Below are positions 14,762-21,741 of a DNA stretch of 35,691 nt, in pieces; within the stretch, counting starts at the first letter, position 1; every line of letters begins with the position of its first letter. This DNA is from Streptomyces sp. Ru73. GTDB taxonomy: Bacteria; Actinomycetota; Actinomycetes; Streptomycetales; Streptomycetaceae. The notes below the pieces were generated by a model. The model was not told the DNA's origin. It did not search any database and was given only the letters and a program-made list of their open reading frames with translations. Location: positions 1 through 35,691 of the forward strand of contig NZ_PQSQ01000083.1 of assembly GCF_002920575.1 (NCBI RefSeq). Reading direction: 5' to 3'. Made by a program: the position numbers and the translations under genes.

Positions 14762-16267
14762 TCAGGCCACGAAGGAGTGCAGGGCCTCCGTGTCGGCGGA
14801 GCGGCCCGTGGCGACCAGCCGGGCCGCGCCGGCCAGCCGGGAGGCGGCCTGGTCGGCGACCGCGCCGTTGACCGTGAAGGGCAGCCGTACGAAGCCCTCG
14901 AAGGCGCCGTCCACGCCGAAGCGCGGGCCCGAGGGGACGCGTACGCCCAGCCGCTCCCCCGCCTCCGCGATGCGCGAGCCGGACAGCCCGCCGGTACGCG
15001 CCCAGAGCGTCAGTCCGCCGCTGGGCACGCTGAACTCCCAGTCGGGCAGGTGGCGCCGGACCGCGTCGACGATCGCGTCCCTGTTCTCGCGCGCCTGCGC
15101 CCGCCGGATCTCGACCGACTCGGCCCAGCCGTCGCCCTCCAGCAGCGAGGTGATCGCGAGCTGCTCCAGGACCGGGGAGCCGAGGTCGGCGTAGGCGCGG
15201 GCCGCGACCAGGCTGCGGATGATGTCGGGCGCTGCGCGCACCCAGCCGATGCGCATGCCGGCCCAGAACGCCTTGCTCGCCGAGCCGACGGTGATCACCG
15301 AGCTGCCCGAGGGGTCGAACGAGCAGACGGCGGGCGGCACCTCGACGCCGGGGTCGAGACACAGCTCGGTCATCGTCTCGTCGACGACGAGCACCGTGCC
15401 GGCCGAGCGGGCCGCCGCGACCAGCCCACGGCGCTGCTCCTCCGTGGCGAGCGATCCGGTGGGGTTGTGGAAGTCGGCGACGACGTACGCCATACGGGGC
15501 GCGGCGTCCCGCATCACCTGGCGCCAGGCCGGGATGTCCCAGCCGGCCAGCCGCTCGGCCAGCGCGACCGGGACGAGCCGGGCCCCGGCGTCCCGCATCA
15601 GCTGCAGGATGTTCGCGTACGAGGGCGAGTCCACCGCGACCCGCTCTCCCGGCCGGGTGATCAGACGGCAGATCGCGGCCACCGCGCCCATCGCGCCCGT
15701 GGTGACCATGATCTGCTCGGGCATGGTGGGGATGCCCCGCGCCGTGTAGCGGTCGGCGAGCGCCTGGCGCAGTGCGGGCAGCCCGGCCGGGTAGTCGCCA
15801 TGGGTGTGCGCGTAGAGCGGCAGCTCCGCCATGACGCCCTGCACGGCCCGGGTCAGCCACGGTTCGGGCGCGGGCAGCGCCGCGCAGCCCAGGTCGATCA
15901 TCGAGCCCGCAGCCTCCGGGGGCAGTGGCTCCAGGCCCCTGGTGGGCAGCGGGTTGCCGGCCGGTACGGCGGTCCAGCTGCCGGAGCCGCGCCGGGACTC
16001 CAGGAAGCCCTCGGCACGCAGCGCTTCGTAGGCGGCGGCGACGGTGGTCCGGCTGACCGAGAGGGCCGCTGCCAGCTCGCGCTCGGCGGGCAGCCGCGCT
16101 GCCACGGGGATGCGGCCCTCCAGCACCAGGAGGCGGACGCCGTCGGCGAGGGTCCGGTAGGCGGGGATGCGGCGGCCGCCGACCGCTGCCGAGGCGGCGC
16201 GGTCGTCCTGCGACCGCACCAGGCGGGCGAGTTGGGCCGCGCCCACCGCTGAAGTCCACTGCGCCAT
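14762..16267 (-). CDS. MocR-family regulator (GntR helix-turn-helix fused to aminotransferase domain), YczR-like
   Basis: 501 aa. N-terminal GntR winged helix (about 40-105: YRTLADGVRLLVLEGRIPV, ERELAAALSVSRTTVAAAYEALRAEGFLESRRGSG), then a fold-type I aminotransferase domain to the end, with PLP-binding Lys 332 in GSASKAFWAGMRIGWV, VADFHNPTG as the pyridine-side Asn motif, and VDETMTEL with the conserved Asp. MocR proteins use PLP-bound effectors to control a neighbouring gene rather than to transaminate. Here the neighbour, divergent by 99 bp, is a YczE-like membrane protein, a recurring partner of YczR-type regulators. The gap holds repeated CAGTCCA/ATTGG half-sites. ATG 16267 has AAAGGTGG upstream. 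Confidence 0.9.
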   Translation of the reverse strand: MAQWTSAVGAAQLARLVRSQDDRAASAAVGGRRIPAYRTLADGVRLLVLEGRIPVAARLPAERELAAALSVSRTTVAAAYEALRAEGFLESRRGSGSWTAVPAGNPLPTRGLEPLPPEAAGSMIDLGCAALPAPEPWLTRAVQGVMAELPLYAHTHGDYPAGLPALRQALADRYTARGIPTMPEQIMVTTGAMGAVAAICRLITRPGERVAVDSPSYANILQLMRDAGARLVPVALAERLAGWDIPAWRQVMRDAAPRMAYVVADFHNPTGSLATEEQRRGLVAAARSAGTVLVVDETMTELCLDPGVEVPPAVCSFDPSGSSVITVGSASKAFWAGMRIGWVRAAPDIIRSLVAARAYADLGSPVLEQLAITSLLEGDGWAESVEIRRAQARENRDAIVDAVRRHLPDWEFSVPSGGLTLWARTGGLSGSRIAEAGERLGVRVPSGPRFGVDGAFEGFVRLPFTVNGAVADQAASRLAGAARLVATGRSADTEALHSFVA

Positions 16268-16273
16268 GCCGAC

Positions 16274-16346
16274 CAGTCCACCTTTCCCGAATTGGCACTG
16301 GTACCGGGTCATCGGCCCGCAACAGGCTGACATCCCACAGTCCAAT
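16274..16346. promoter_or_regulatory. Direct and inverted half-sites in the YczR-YczE divergent region
   Basis: CAGTCCA occurs at 16274-16280 and again within CAGTCCAAT at 16338-16346 (64 bp apart, about six helical turns). ATTGGCACTG at 16291-16300 is an inverted version with one inserted base. A combination of direct and inverted half-sites is what MocR regulators are known to use. The region also holds the promoters of both genes. Confidence 0.6.
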
Positions 16347-16366
16347 CCTGCCAGGAGGGGGAAACA

Positions 16367-17179
16367 TTGTCCGCGAAGGGGTCGCAGAACGGACCGGAGG
16401 GCGGGCCCGAGCCCACGGCCGAGGCGGAGCCCGGGGCCGCCGGACAGCCCGGCGCCGCGGGCCGGGCCGAGGGCGCCGGACAGCCCGGGGGCGCCGGCCG
16501 GCCCGGCGGGCGCCATCTGCCGCGGCGGCTGGTCCAGCTCTACATCGGGCTCCTGCTGTACGGCATCAGCATGGGCCTGATGGTCTGCGCGAACCTGGGC
16601 CTGGAGCCGTGGAGCGTGTTCAACCAGGGCGTCTCGAAGCACACGGGCCTGACCATCGGGACGGTCACGATCGTCTTCGGCGCGCTCTTCCTGCTGCTCT
16701 GGATCCCGCTGCGGCAGCGCGTCGGGATCGGCACGGTCTCGAACGTCATCCTGCTGGGGCTGGTCATGGACGCCACGATCGCCGTGGTGCCCGCGTACGA
16801 GTCGCTGGCCGTCCGCGTCCCGATGCTGGCCTTCGCCGTCGCGCTGAACGGCGTGGCGACCGGCCTGTACATCTCCGCACGTCTCGGCCCCGGGCCGCGG
16901 GACGGGCTGATGACCGGCCTGCACCTGCGCACCGGCCGCCCCATCCGTCTCGTCCGTACCTGCATCGAGGTCACCGTGCTGGCGATCGGCTTCGTGCTGG
17001 GCGGCTCGGTCGGCGTGGGCACCGTCCTGTACGCGCTGGCCATCGGCCCGATGGCGCAGTTCTTCCTGCGGATCTTCGCCATCAAGGGCCTGGAGGAGCC
17101 GTCCCGGGTGGTCGCCGGCAAGAGCGCACCGGAGGACCGCCCCGCCGCCCCGGAAACGGTCCCGGAGCCCGGCGCCTGA
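16367..17179 (+). CDS. YczE/YitT-like integral membrane protein
   Basis: 270 aa. A Gly/Pro/Ala-rich, low-complexity N-terminus (about 45 residues) precedes five or six membrane helices. The signature LVQLYIGLLLYGISMGLMVCANLGLEPWSVFNQGVSKHTGLTIGTV followed by GARLGPGPRDGLMTGLHLRTG-like sequence (here SARLGPGPRDGLMTGL) is typical of YczE/YyaS/YitT-type proteins, whose transported substrate is not established. TTG 16367 is the start: AGGAGGGGG lies six bases upstream, and no ATG or GTG is in frame before the first helix in a better position. Probably controlled by the divergent MocR regulator. Confidence 0.87.
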   Translation: MSAKGSQNGPEGGPEPTAEAEPGAAGQPGAAGRAEGAGQPGGAGRPGGRHLPRRLVQLYIGLLLYGISMGLMVCANLGLEPWSVFNQGVSKHTGLTIGTVTIVFGALFLLLWIPLRQRVGIGTVSNVILLGLVMDATIAVVPAYESLAVRVPMLAFAVALNGVATGLYISARLGPGPRDGLMTGLHLRTGRPIRLVRTCIEVTVLAIGFVLGGSVGVGTVLYALAIGPMAQFFLRIFAIKGLEEPSRVVAGKSAPEDRPAAPETVPEPGA

Positions 17180-17219
17180 GCACGACACGGCTCTCGGGGG
17201 CGCGCGGCGCGTACATAGA

Positions 17220-17283
17220 GGCAGCGCGGCGGCGTCCACGAAGGCAGCGCGGCCGACGCACCGCGCCCCAGAGGCAGCGCGGC
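17220..17283. repeat. Three copies of an 11-bp direct repeat
   Basis: GGCAGCGCGGC occurs at 17220-17230, 17243-17253 and 17273-17283; the last two are followed by CGAC, and copies one and three are preceded by AGA. A degenerate relative (GCGCAGCGGCCGC) follows. They fill the gap between the YczE-like gene and the phosphodiesterase gene and could be regulator sites or simply local duplication. Confidence 0.55.
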
Positions 17284-17375
17284 CGACCGGGGGGCGCGTC
17301 TGCCGGCGCAGCGGCCGCGCCCTCGTTGCCGGACCCCGTTCCCCCGCCGTACGGGCCGCGCGCCATACTGCCCGC

Positions 17376-18287
17376 GTGACCGCACCGCGCCCGCGCCCCC
17401 GCCACCCGTACCTCGACCACCCCGCGCCGCTCGCCTTCGCCCACCGGGGCGGCGCGGCGGACGGCCTGGAGAACACCGCGCTCGCCTTCCGCCGGGCCGT
17501 GACGGGCGGCTACCGCTACCTGGAGACCGACGTCCACGCCACGTCGGACGGCCGCCTGGTGGCCTTCCACGACGCCACCCTGGGCCGGGTGACCGACGCC
17601 CGCGGCCGCATCGGGGCGCTGCCCTGGCGGGCCGTACGGCAGGCCAGGGTGGCGGGCCGGGAGCCGCTGCCGCTCTTCGAGGAGCTGCTGGAGGAGTTCC
17701 CCGAGGCGCGCTGGAACGTGGACGTGAAGGCCGAGGCCGCGCTGCGCCCGCTGCTGGCGCTGCTGCGGCGTACGGGGGCGTGGGACCGGGTGTGCGTCGG
17801 CTCGTTCTCCGAGGCGCGGGTGGAGCGGGCGCAGCGGCTGGCGGGCGGCCGGCTCGCCACCTCGCTCGGCACCCGAGGGGTGGCGGGGCTGCGGCTGCGC
17901 TCCTACGGGCGGAGCCTGCCGCTGGACCGGCTGCTGGGCGCCGCCGTACGGCGCAGCGCCGTGTGCGTCCAGGTGCCGCAGCGGCACGCGGGACTCCGGG
18001 TGGTGGACCGGCTGTTCCTCAGGGCCGCCCGGCAGCTCGGCCTCCAGGTGCACGTGTGGACGGTGAACGACGCACAGCAGATGGCGGAGCTCCTGGACCT
18101 CGGGGTGGATGGCATCATGACCGATCACATAGTCACGCTGCGGGAAGTACTGACCGCGCGGGGCGCCTGGACCTCGACCGCCGGCGCCGGCACCGCGACC
18201 GTTCCTCCCGCCGCGGCGGGAATACAAGGGGGAACGGGTGGGCGTGGACACCGCCGTGGGGCCGGCCGAGCCGAAGGACGGCGCTGA
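17376..18287 (+). CDS. Glycerophosphodiester phosphodiesterase
   Basis: 303 aa. Hydrolyses glycerophosphodiesters from phospholipid head groups to sn-glycerol 3-phosphate plus alcohol. Catalytic features: AFAHRGGAADGLENT with His 23/Arg 24 and Glu 32, then ETDVHATSDGRLVAFHD with the metal-binding Glu-Asp and the second catalytic His. LQVHVWTVNDAQQMAELLDLGVDGIMTDHI is the usual barrel ending. No signal peptide, so it should act in the cytosol. GTG 17376. The C-terminal tail (about 35 residues, Gly/Arg-rich) overlaps the next gene by 50 nt. Same strand and likely the same transcript as the MFS gene downstream. Confidence 0.92.
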   Translation: MTAPRPRPRHPYLDHPAPLAFAHRGGAADGLENTALAFRRAVTGGYRYLETDVHATSDGRLVAFHDATLGRVTDARGRIGALPWRAVRQARVAGREPLPLFEELLEEFPEARWNVDVKAEAALRPLLALLRRTGAWDRVCVGSFSEARVERAQRLAGGRLATSLGTRGVAGLRLRSYGRSLPLDRLLGAAVRRSAVCVQVPQRHAGLRVVDRLFLRAARQLGLQVHVWTVNDAQQMAELLDLGVDGIMTDHIVTLREVLTARGAWTSTAGAGTATVPPAAAGIQGGTGGRGHRRGAGRAEGRR

Positions 18288-19596
18288 CCGGCGCCGCGAG
18301 CAGCGCGGCTGGTACTGGTACGACTGGGCGAACAGCGTCTACTCGACGACCGTCCTGACGGTCTTCCTCGGGCCGTACCTGACGTCCGTGGCCAAGGCGG
18401 CGGCCGACGCACGCGGCTTCGTGCACCCGCTGGGCATCCCCGTGCGGGCAGGGTCGTTCTACGCGTACTCGGTGTCCGCCTCGCTGCTGCTCTCCGTACT
18501 GGCGATGCCGCTGGCCGCCGCCGTCGCGGACCGCACCGGCCGCAAGAAGCCGCTGCTGGGCGGCTGCGCCTACATGGGCGCGGCGGCCACGACGGGAATG
18601 TTCTTCCTGAACGGCGACCGCTATCTGCTGGGCGGGGCGCTCCTCGTCGTCGCGAACGTGTCGTTCGTGGTCTCGATGATGCTCTACAACTCCTACCTGC
18701 CCCAGATCGCGGCGCCCGAGGAGCGCGACGCGGTGTCGTCCAGAGGCTGGGCCTTCGGGTACGCGGCGGGTGCGCTGGTCCTGGTGGCCAACCTGGTGCT
18801 GTACGCGGGCCACGCCTCCTTCGGGCTCTCCGAGGGGACCGCCGTACGGATCTGCCTGGCCTCGGCGGGCCTGTGGTGGGCGGTGTTCACGGTGGTGCCG
18901 CTGCGCCGGCTCCGGGACCGGCTCACTCCCGGAGCCACCGCGCCGCGGGCCCCGGGAGGGGGGCTGCGGCAGCTCCGGGAGACGCTGCGCGATCTGCGCC
19001 GGCACCCGCTGACGCTGGCCTTCCTGCTCGCGTACCTGGTCTACAACGACGGCATACAGACCGTGATCACCCAGGCGTCGGTCTTCGGCTCGGAGGAACT
19101 GGGCCTGGACCAGACGACGCTGATCGTGGCGGTGCTGCTGGTGCAGGCGCTTGCGGCGGCCGGCGCGGTGCTGATGGGCCGGCTGGCGCGGCGGTACGGC
19201 GCCAAACGGACGATTCTGGGATCGCTGGTGGCCTGGACGGCCGTGATCGTGGCCGGGTACTTCCTGCCCGCGCACGCGCCCGTGTGGTTCTTCTGCCTGG
19301 CGGTGGCGATCGGGCTGGTGCTGGGCGGCAGCCAGGCGCTCTCGCGGTCGCTGTACTCGCATCTGATCCCGCGCGGGAAAGAGGCCGAATACTTCGCCGC
19401 GTACGAGATCAGCGACCGCGGCGTGAGCTGGCTGGGGCCGCTGGTCTTCGGGGTCGCGTACCAACTGACGGGCAGCTACCGGGCCGCGATCGTCTCGCTG
19501 GTGGCGTTCTTCTTGATCGGATTTGTCCTGCTCAGCCGCGTGCCGGTGCGGCGGGCAGCGGTGGCCGCGGGAAATCGCGCACCGGACCTGATTTAG
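18238..19596 (+). CDS. MFS transporter, UMF1 family
   Basis: 452 aa with about twelve predicted membrane helices. The N-terminal QRGWYWYDWANSVYSTTVLTVFLGPYLTSVAKAAA block, with WYDWANS, is diagnostic for UMF1/Atg22-like permeases; later segments TGRKKPLLGGC and GSQALSRSLYSHLIPRGKEAEYFAAYEISDRGVSWLGPL also match. Atg22 relatives export amino acids from yeast vacuoles; substrate in actinomycetes is unknown. GTG 18238 has AAGGGGGAA upstream, so the 50-nt overlap with the phosphodiesterase gene appears real. Confidence 0.9.
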   Translation: MGVDTAVGPAEPKDGADRRREQRGWYWYDWANSVYSTTVLTVFLGPYLTSVAKAAADARGFVHPLGIPVRAGSFYAYSVSASLLLSVLAMPLAAAVADRTGRKKPLLGGCAYMGAAATTGMFFLNGDRYLLGGALLVVANVSFVVSMMLYNSYLPQIAAPEERDAVSSRGWAFGYAAGALVLVANLVLYAGHASFGLSEGTAVRICLASAGLWWAVFTVVPLRRLRDRLTPGATAPRAPGGGLRQLRETLRDLRRHPLTLAFLLAYLVYNDGIQTVITQASVFGSEELGLDQTTLIVAVLLVQALAAAGAVLMGRLARRYGAKRTILGSLVAWTAVIVAGYFLPAHAPVWFFCLAVAIGLVLGGSQALSRSLYSHLIPRGKEAEYFAAYEISDRGVSWLGPLVFGVAYQLTGSYRAAIVSLVAFFLIGFVLLSRVPVRRAAVAAGNRAPDLI

Positions 19597-19682
19597 GGAA
19601 GCGGGGCGTGGGGCGGTAGTGTACGCCTTTGGCTCACCAGACGGACCGTTACTGCGCGCTGAACCTCGGACAGCGGCGGGTG

Positions 19683-19700
19683 ACATCTGCTGCCAGATGT
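19683..19700. repeat. Inverted repeat upstream of the rbpA promoters
   Basis: ACATCTG and CAGATGT are perfect 7-bp arms around CTGC. The site lies directly upstream of (and overlaps by 2 bp) a GTGACA -35 element, a position suited to an activator or repressor, or it may be the terminator hairpin of the MFS gene (86 nt after its stop). Confidence 0.5.
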
Positions 19701-19727
19701 GACAAACCGGGCGCTGGTGGGTACAAC
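19699..19727 (+). promoter_or_regulatory. Candidate housekeeping promoter of rbpA
   Basis: GTGACA, 17-bp spacer, TACAAC. The -35 matches five of six consensus bases. It lies upstream of the sigma-R promoter and would give a leader of about 120 nt. Confidence 0.5.
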
Positions 19728-19764
19728 AAGGGGCGGCACGACGGGCGACGCATGTGCGGGTTAC

Positions 19765-19791
19765 GGGAATCTTCACCGCCGACCGGACGTT
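19765..19791 (+). promoter_or_regulatory. Sigma-R-type (disulfide stress) promoter of rbpA
   Basis: GGGAAT, 18-bp spacer, GTT. This is the sigma-R consensus GGGAAT-N18/19-GTT exactly. It is 63 bp upstream of the rbpA ATG. rbpA of S. coelicolor is a known sigma-R target, so the match is expected in function as well as in sequence. Confidence 0.88.
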
Positions 19792-19853
19792 GACCGGATG
19801 ACGACGACAGCGACACCTGTCCTGTGGGCGACAAAGCCCGGGAGGCACGATTC

Positions 19854-20231
19854 ATGAGTGAGCGAGCTCTTCGCGGCACGCGACTCGTGGTGACCAGCTA
19901 CGAGACCGACCGCGGCATCGACCTGGCTCCGCGCCAGGCGGTGGAGTACGCATGCGAGAAGGGCCATCGTTTCGAGATGCCCTTCTCGGTAGAGGCCGAG
20001 ATTCCGTCGGAGTGGGAGTGCAAGGTTTGCGGCGCTCAAGCACTCCTGGTGGATGGCGATGGCCCTGAGGAGAAGAAGGGCAAGCCCGCGCGTACGCACT
20101 GGGACATGCTCATGGAGCGGCGCACCCGCGAGGAGCTGGAGGAGGTGCTGGCCGAACGGCTGGCCGTCCTGCGCTCCGGCACCATGAACATCGCCGTGCA
20201 TCCGCGCGACACCAACAAGAAGTCCGCCTGA
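19854..20231 (+). CDS. rbpA: RNA polymerase-binding protein RbpA
   Basis: 125 aa, the normal length. Binds RNA polymerase and group 1/2 sigma factors and stabilises the open complex; specific to actinobacteria. The core carries the zinc-type residues C34, H38, C56, C59 (YACEKGHRF, then EWECKVCG), followed by a basic linker and the sigma-interaction helices (THWDMLMERRTREELEEVLAERLAVLR). ATG 19854 has GGAGG upstream; an upstream in-frame GTG (19824) would add ten unconserved residues. Third-position GC is lower than in neighbouring genes, as is common in highly expressed housekeeping genes. Controlled by the sigma-R promoter at 19765 and ended by a strong terminator. Confidence 0.97.
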   Translation: MSERALRGTRLVVTSYETDRGIDLAPRQAVEYACEKGHRFEMPFSVEAEIPSEWECKVCGAQALLVDGDGPEEKKGKPARTHWDMLMERRTREELEEVLAERLAVLRSGTMNIAVHPRDTNKKSA

Positions 20232-20247
20232 CGGCGGACGGCGCACG

Positions 20248-20286
20248 AAGGGCCGGGTCCCCTGCTTCGGCAGGGGCCCGGCCCTT
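20248..20286 (+). terminator. Strong rho-independent-type terminator of rbpA
   Basis: A 17-bp stem with one bulged base, loop TTCG: left arm begins AAGGGCCGGG, right arm ends CCCGGCCCTT. It starts 17 nt after the rbpA stop. It lies between convergent genes and may serve fxsA (stop at 20352) from the other side. Confidence 0.92.
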
Positions 20287-20351
20287 GTGTCGTTCTCGGG
20301 AGTTCTCGGGAGCAGCGAGCGGTGCCCCGGCCCGGTGGCCCGGGCCGGTCC

Positions 20352-20918
20352 TCAGCGGGGCAGCGGCGGGTCGTGGCGCGGCCCGGCCGGCGGCTCGTCG
20401 TCGCGGATCACCTCGCCCTGGACGACCTTGCCGTCCGGAGCGTGCATACGGGCCTGCTGGAAGGCGTCCCCGAAGGAGCCGGGGGTATGGCGCGCCTGGC
20501 GCTCCACCAGCCGCTCCACGCGCCGCTGGAGCAGTTTCCGGGTGGGCGGGAAGAGGCACAGCAGCCCGGCGGCGTCCGAGAGCAGGCCGGGGCACATCAG
20601 CAGCAGGCCGCCGAGCATCGGCAGGACGTTCCCGCCGCTCCGCTCGGGCGCCGGCCGCTCGGGGTGGGCGCCGGGCTGCTGGAAGGCGCCGGTGAGGTTC
20701 TTCCAGGCGCGCCGCCCGGCCCGCTTGATCACGTAACCGCCGAGTACCACCCCGGCCACCAGCAGGAGGAAGACGGTCAGCCCGCCCGCGGCCTCGCCGA
20801 CCAGGGTGAGCAGCCAGATCTCCAGGACGGCCCATACGGCGATGCCGAGCGGCACCAAGCGGCGGGCGCGGGAGCGGCGGGGCGGACGGGACTGCGGTGG
20901 CGTGCTGGCGGACGTCAT
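20352..20918 (-). CDS. fxsA: FxsA-family membrane protein
   Basis: 188 aa. Membrane helices at about 22-40 (LVPLGIAVWAVLEIWLLTLVG), 45-62 and 92-122. The segment EIWLLTLVGEAAGGLTVFLLLVAGVVLGGYVIKRAGRRAWKN and LPMLGGLLLMCPGLLSDAAGLLCLFPPTRKLL are the FxsA signature (in E. coli, FxsA counteracts phage T7 exclusion by F plasmid; role in actinomycetes unknown). A hydrophilic N-terminus and C-terminus face the cytosol. Last of the lnt-ppm1-fxsA group, 43 bp after ppm1. Confidence 0.93.
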   Translation of the reverse strand: MTSASTPPQSRPPRRSRARRLVPLGIAVWAVLEIWLLTLVGEAAGGLTVFLLLVAGVVLGGYVIKRAGRRAWKNLTGAFQQPGAHPERPAPERSGGNVLPMLGGLLLMCPGLLSDAAGLLCLFPPTRKLLQRRVERLVERQARHTPGSFGDAFQQARMHAPDGKVVQGEVIRDDEPPAGPRHDPPLPR

Positions 20919-20961
20919 GCTTCAAGTGTGCCTGGTCGGGCGGGGGGTGTGGCGGATGGCC

Positions 20962-21741
20962 TCACTCCCCCTTCTTCCCCCGCAGCCGCTCCAGCCGCGA
21001 GCCGACGCCCCAGGCCGTGACGCGCCAGAGGGCCTCCACGACGATGTCGCGGCTCATCTTGCTGTCGCCCCGCTCGCGTTCGACGAAGGTGATGGGCACC
21101 TCGACCACGTGGTAGCCGGCCTCGACGGCCCGGCGGGCCAGGTCGACCTGGAAGCAGTACCCCTGCGAGGCGACCTCGTCCAGGCCCAGCCCCTCCAGGG
21201 TCTGCCGGCGGAAGGCCCGGAAGCCGCCGGTGACGTCCCGGATCGGCACGTCCAGCAGCAGCCGGGAGTACGTGCTGCCGCCGCGCGAGAGGAACTCGCG
21301 GTACTTGGGCCAGTTGACCACCCGGCCGCCGGGCAGCCAGCGCGAGCCGAGCACGAGGTCGGCGCCCTTGAGCGCGGTCAGCAGCCGGGGCAGCTCCTCG
21401 GGCTGGTGGGAGCCGTCGGCGTCCATCTCCACCAGGACGTCGTAGCCGTGCTCGATGCCCCACTGGAAGCCGGCCAGGTAGGCGGCGCCGAGCCCTTCCT
21501 TGCCCTTGCGGTGCAGGACGTGCACGTGGTCGTCCTCGGCCGCCATCTCGTCGGCGAGCTTGCCCGTGCCGTCCGGGCTGTTGTCGTCCGCGACCAGTAC
21601 GTGCGCGTCGGGCACCCCGGCGCGCACCCGCTCGACGACCGGCTTGATGTTCTCCGCCTCGTTGTAGGTCGGGATGATCACCAAGGTGTCGCCCAGCGGC
21701 CCGTACTGCCGCTGTCCGCCGTCCTGTCGGCCGTCTGTCAC
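20962..21741 (-). CDS. ppm1: Polyprenol monophosphomannose synthase (GT2, DPM1-like)
   Basis: 259 aa. Transfers mannose from GDP-mannose to polyprenyl phosphate, the donor for protein O-mannosylation and mannolipids in actinobacteria. GT2 motifs: TLVIIPTYNEAENI, VADDNSPDGTG, the DXD region EMDADGSHQPEELP, VTGGFRAFRR and VERERGDSKMS. No C-terminal membrane domain, so it is the soluble catalytic form. GTG 21741 overlaps the lnt stop (GTGA), with AGGGGCAGCA upstream, so translation is coupled. In mycobacteria, Lnt and Ppm1 are fused or linked, which fits this pairing. Confidence 0.95.
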   Translation of the reverse strand: MTDGRQDGGQRQYGPLGDTLVIIPTYNEAENIKPVVERVRAGVPDAHVLVADDNSPDGTGKLADEMAAEDDHVHVLHRKGKEGLGAAYLAGFQWGIEHGYDVLVEMDADGSHQPEELPRLLTALKGADLVLGSRWLPGGRVVNWPKYREFLSRGGSTYSRLLLDVPIRDVTGGFRAFRRQTLEGLGLDEVASQGYCFQVDLARRAVEAGYHVVEVPITFVERERGDSKMSRDIVVEALWRVTAWGVGSRLERLRGKKGE

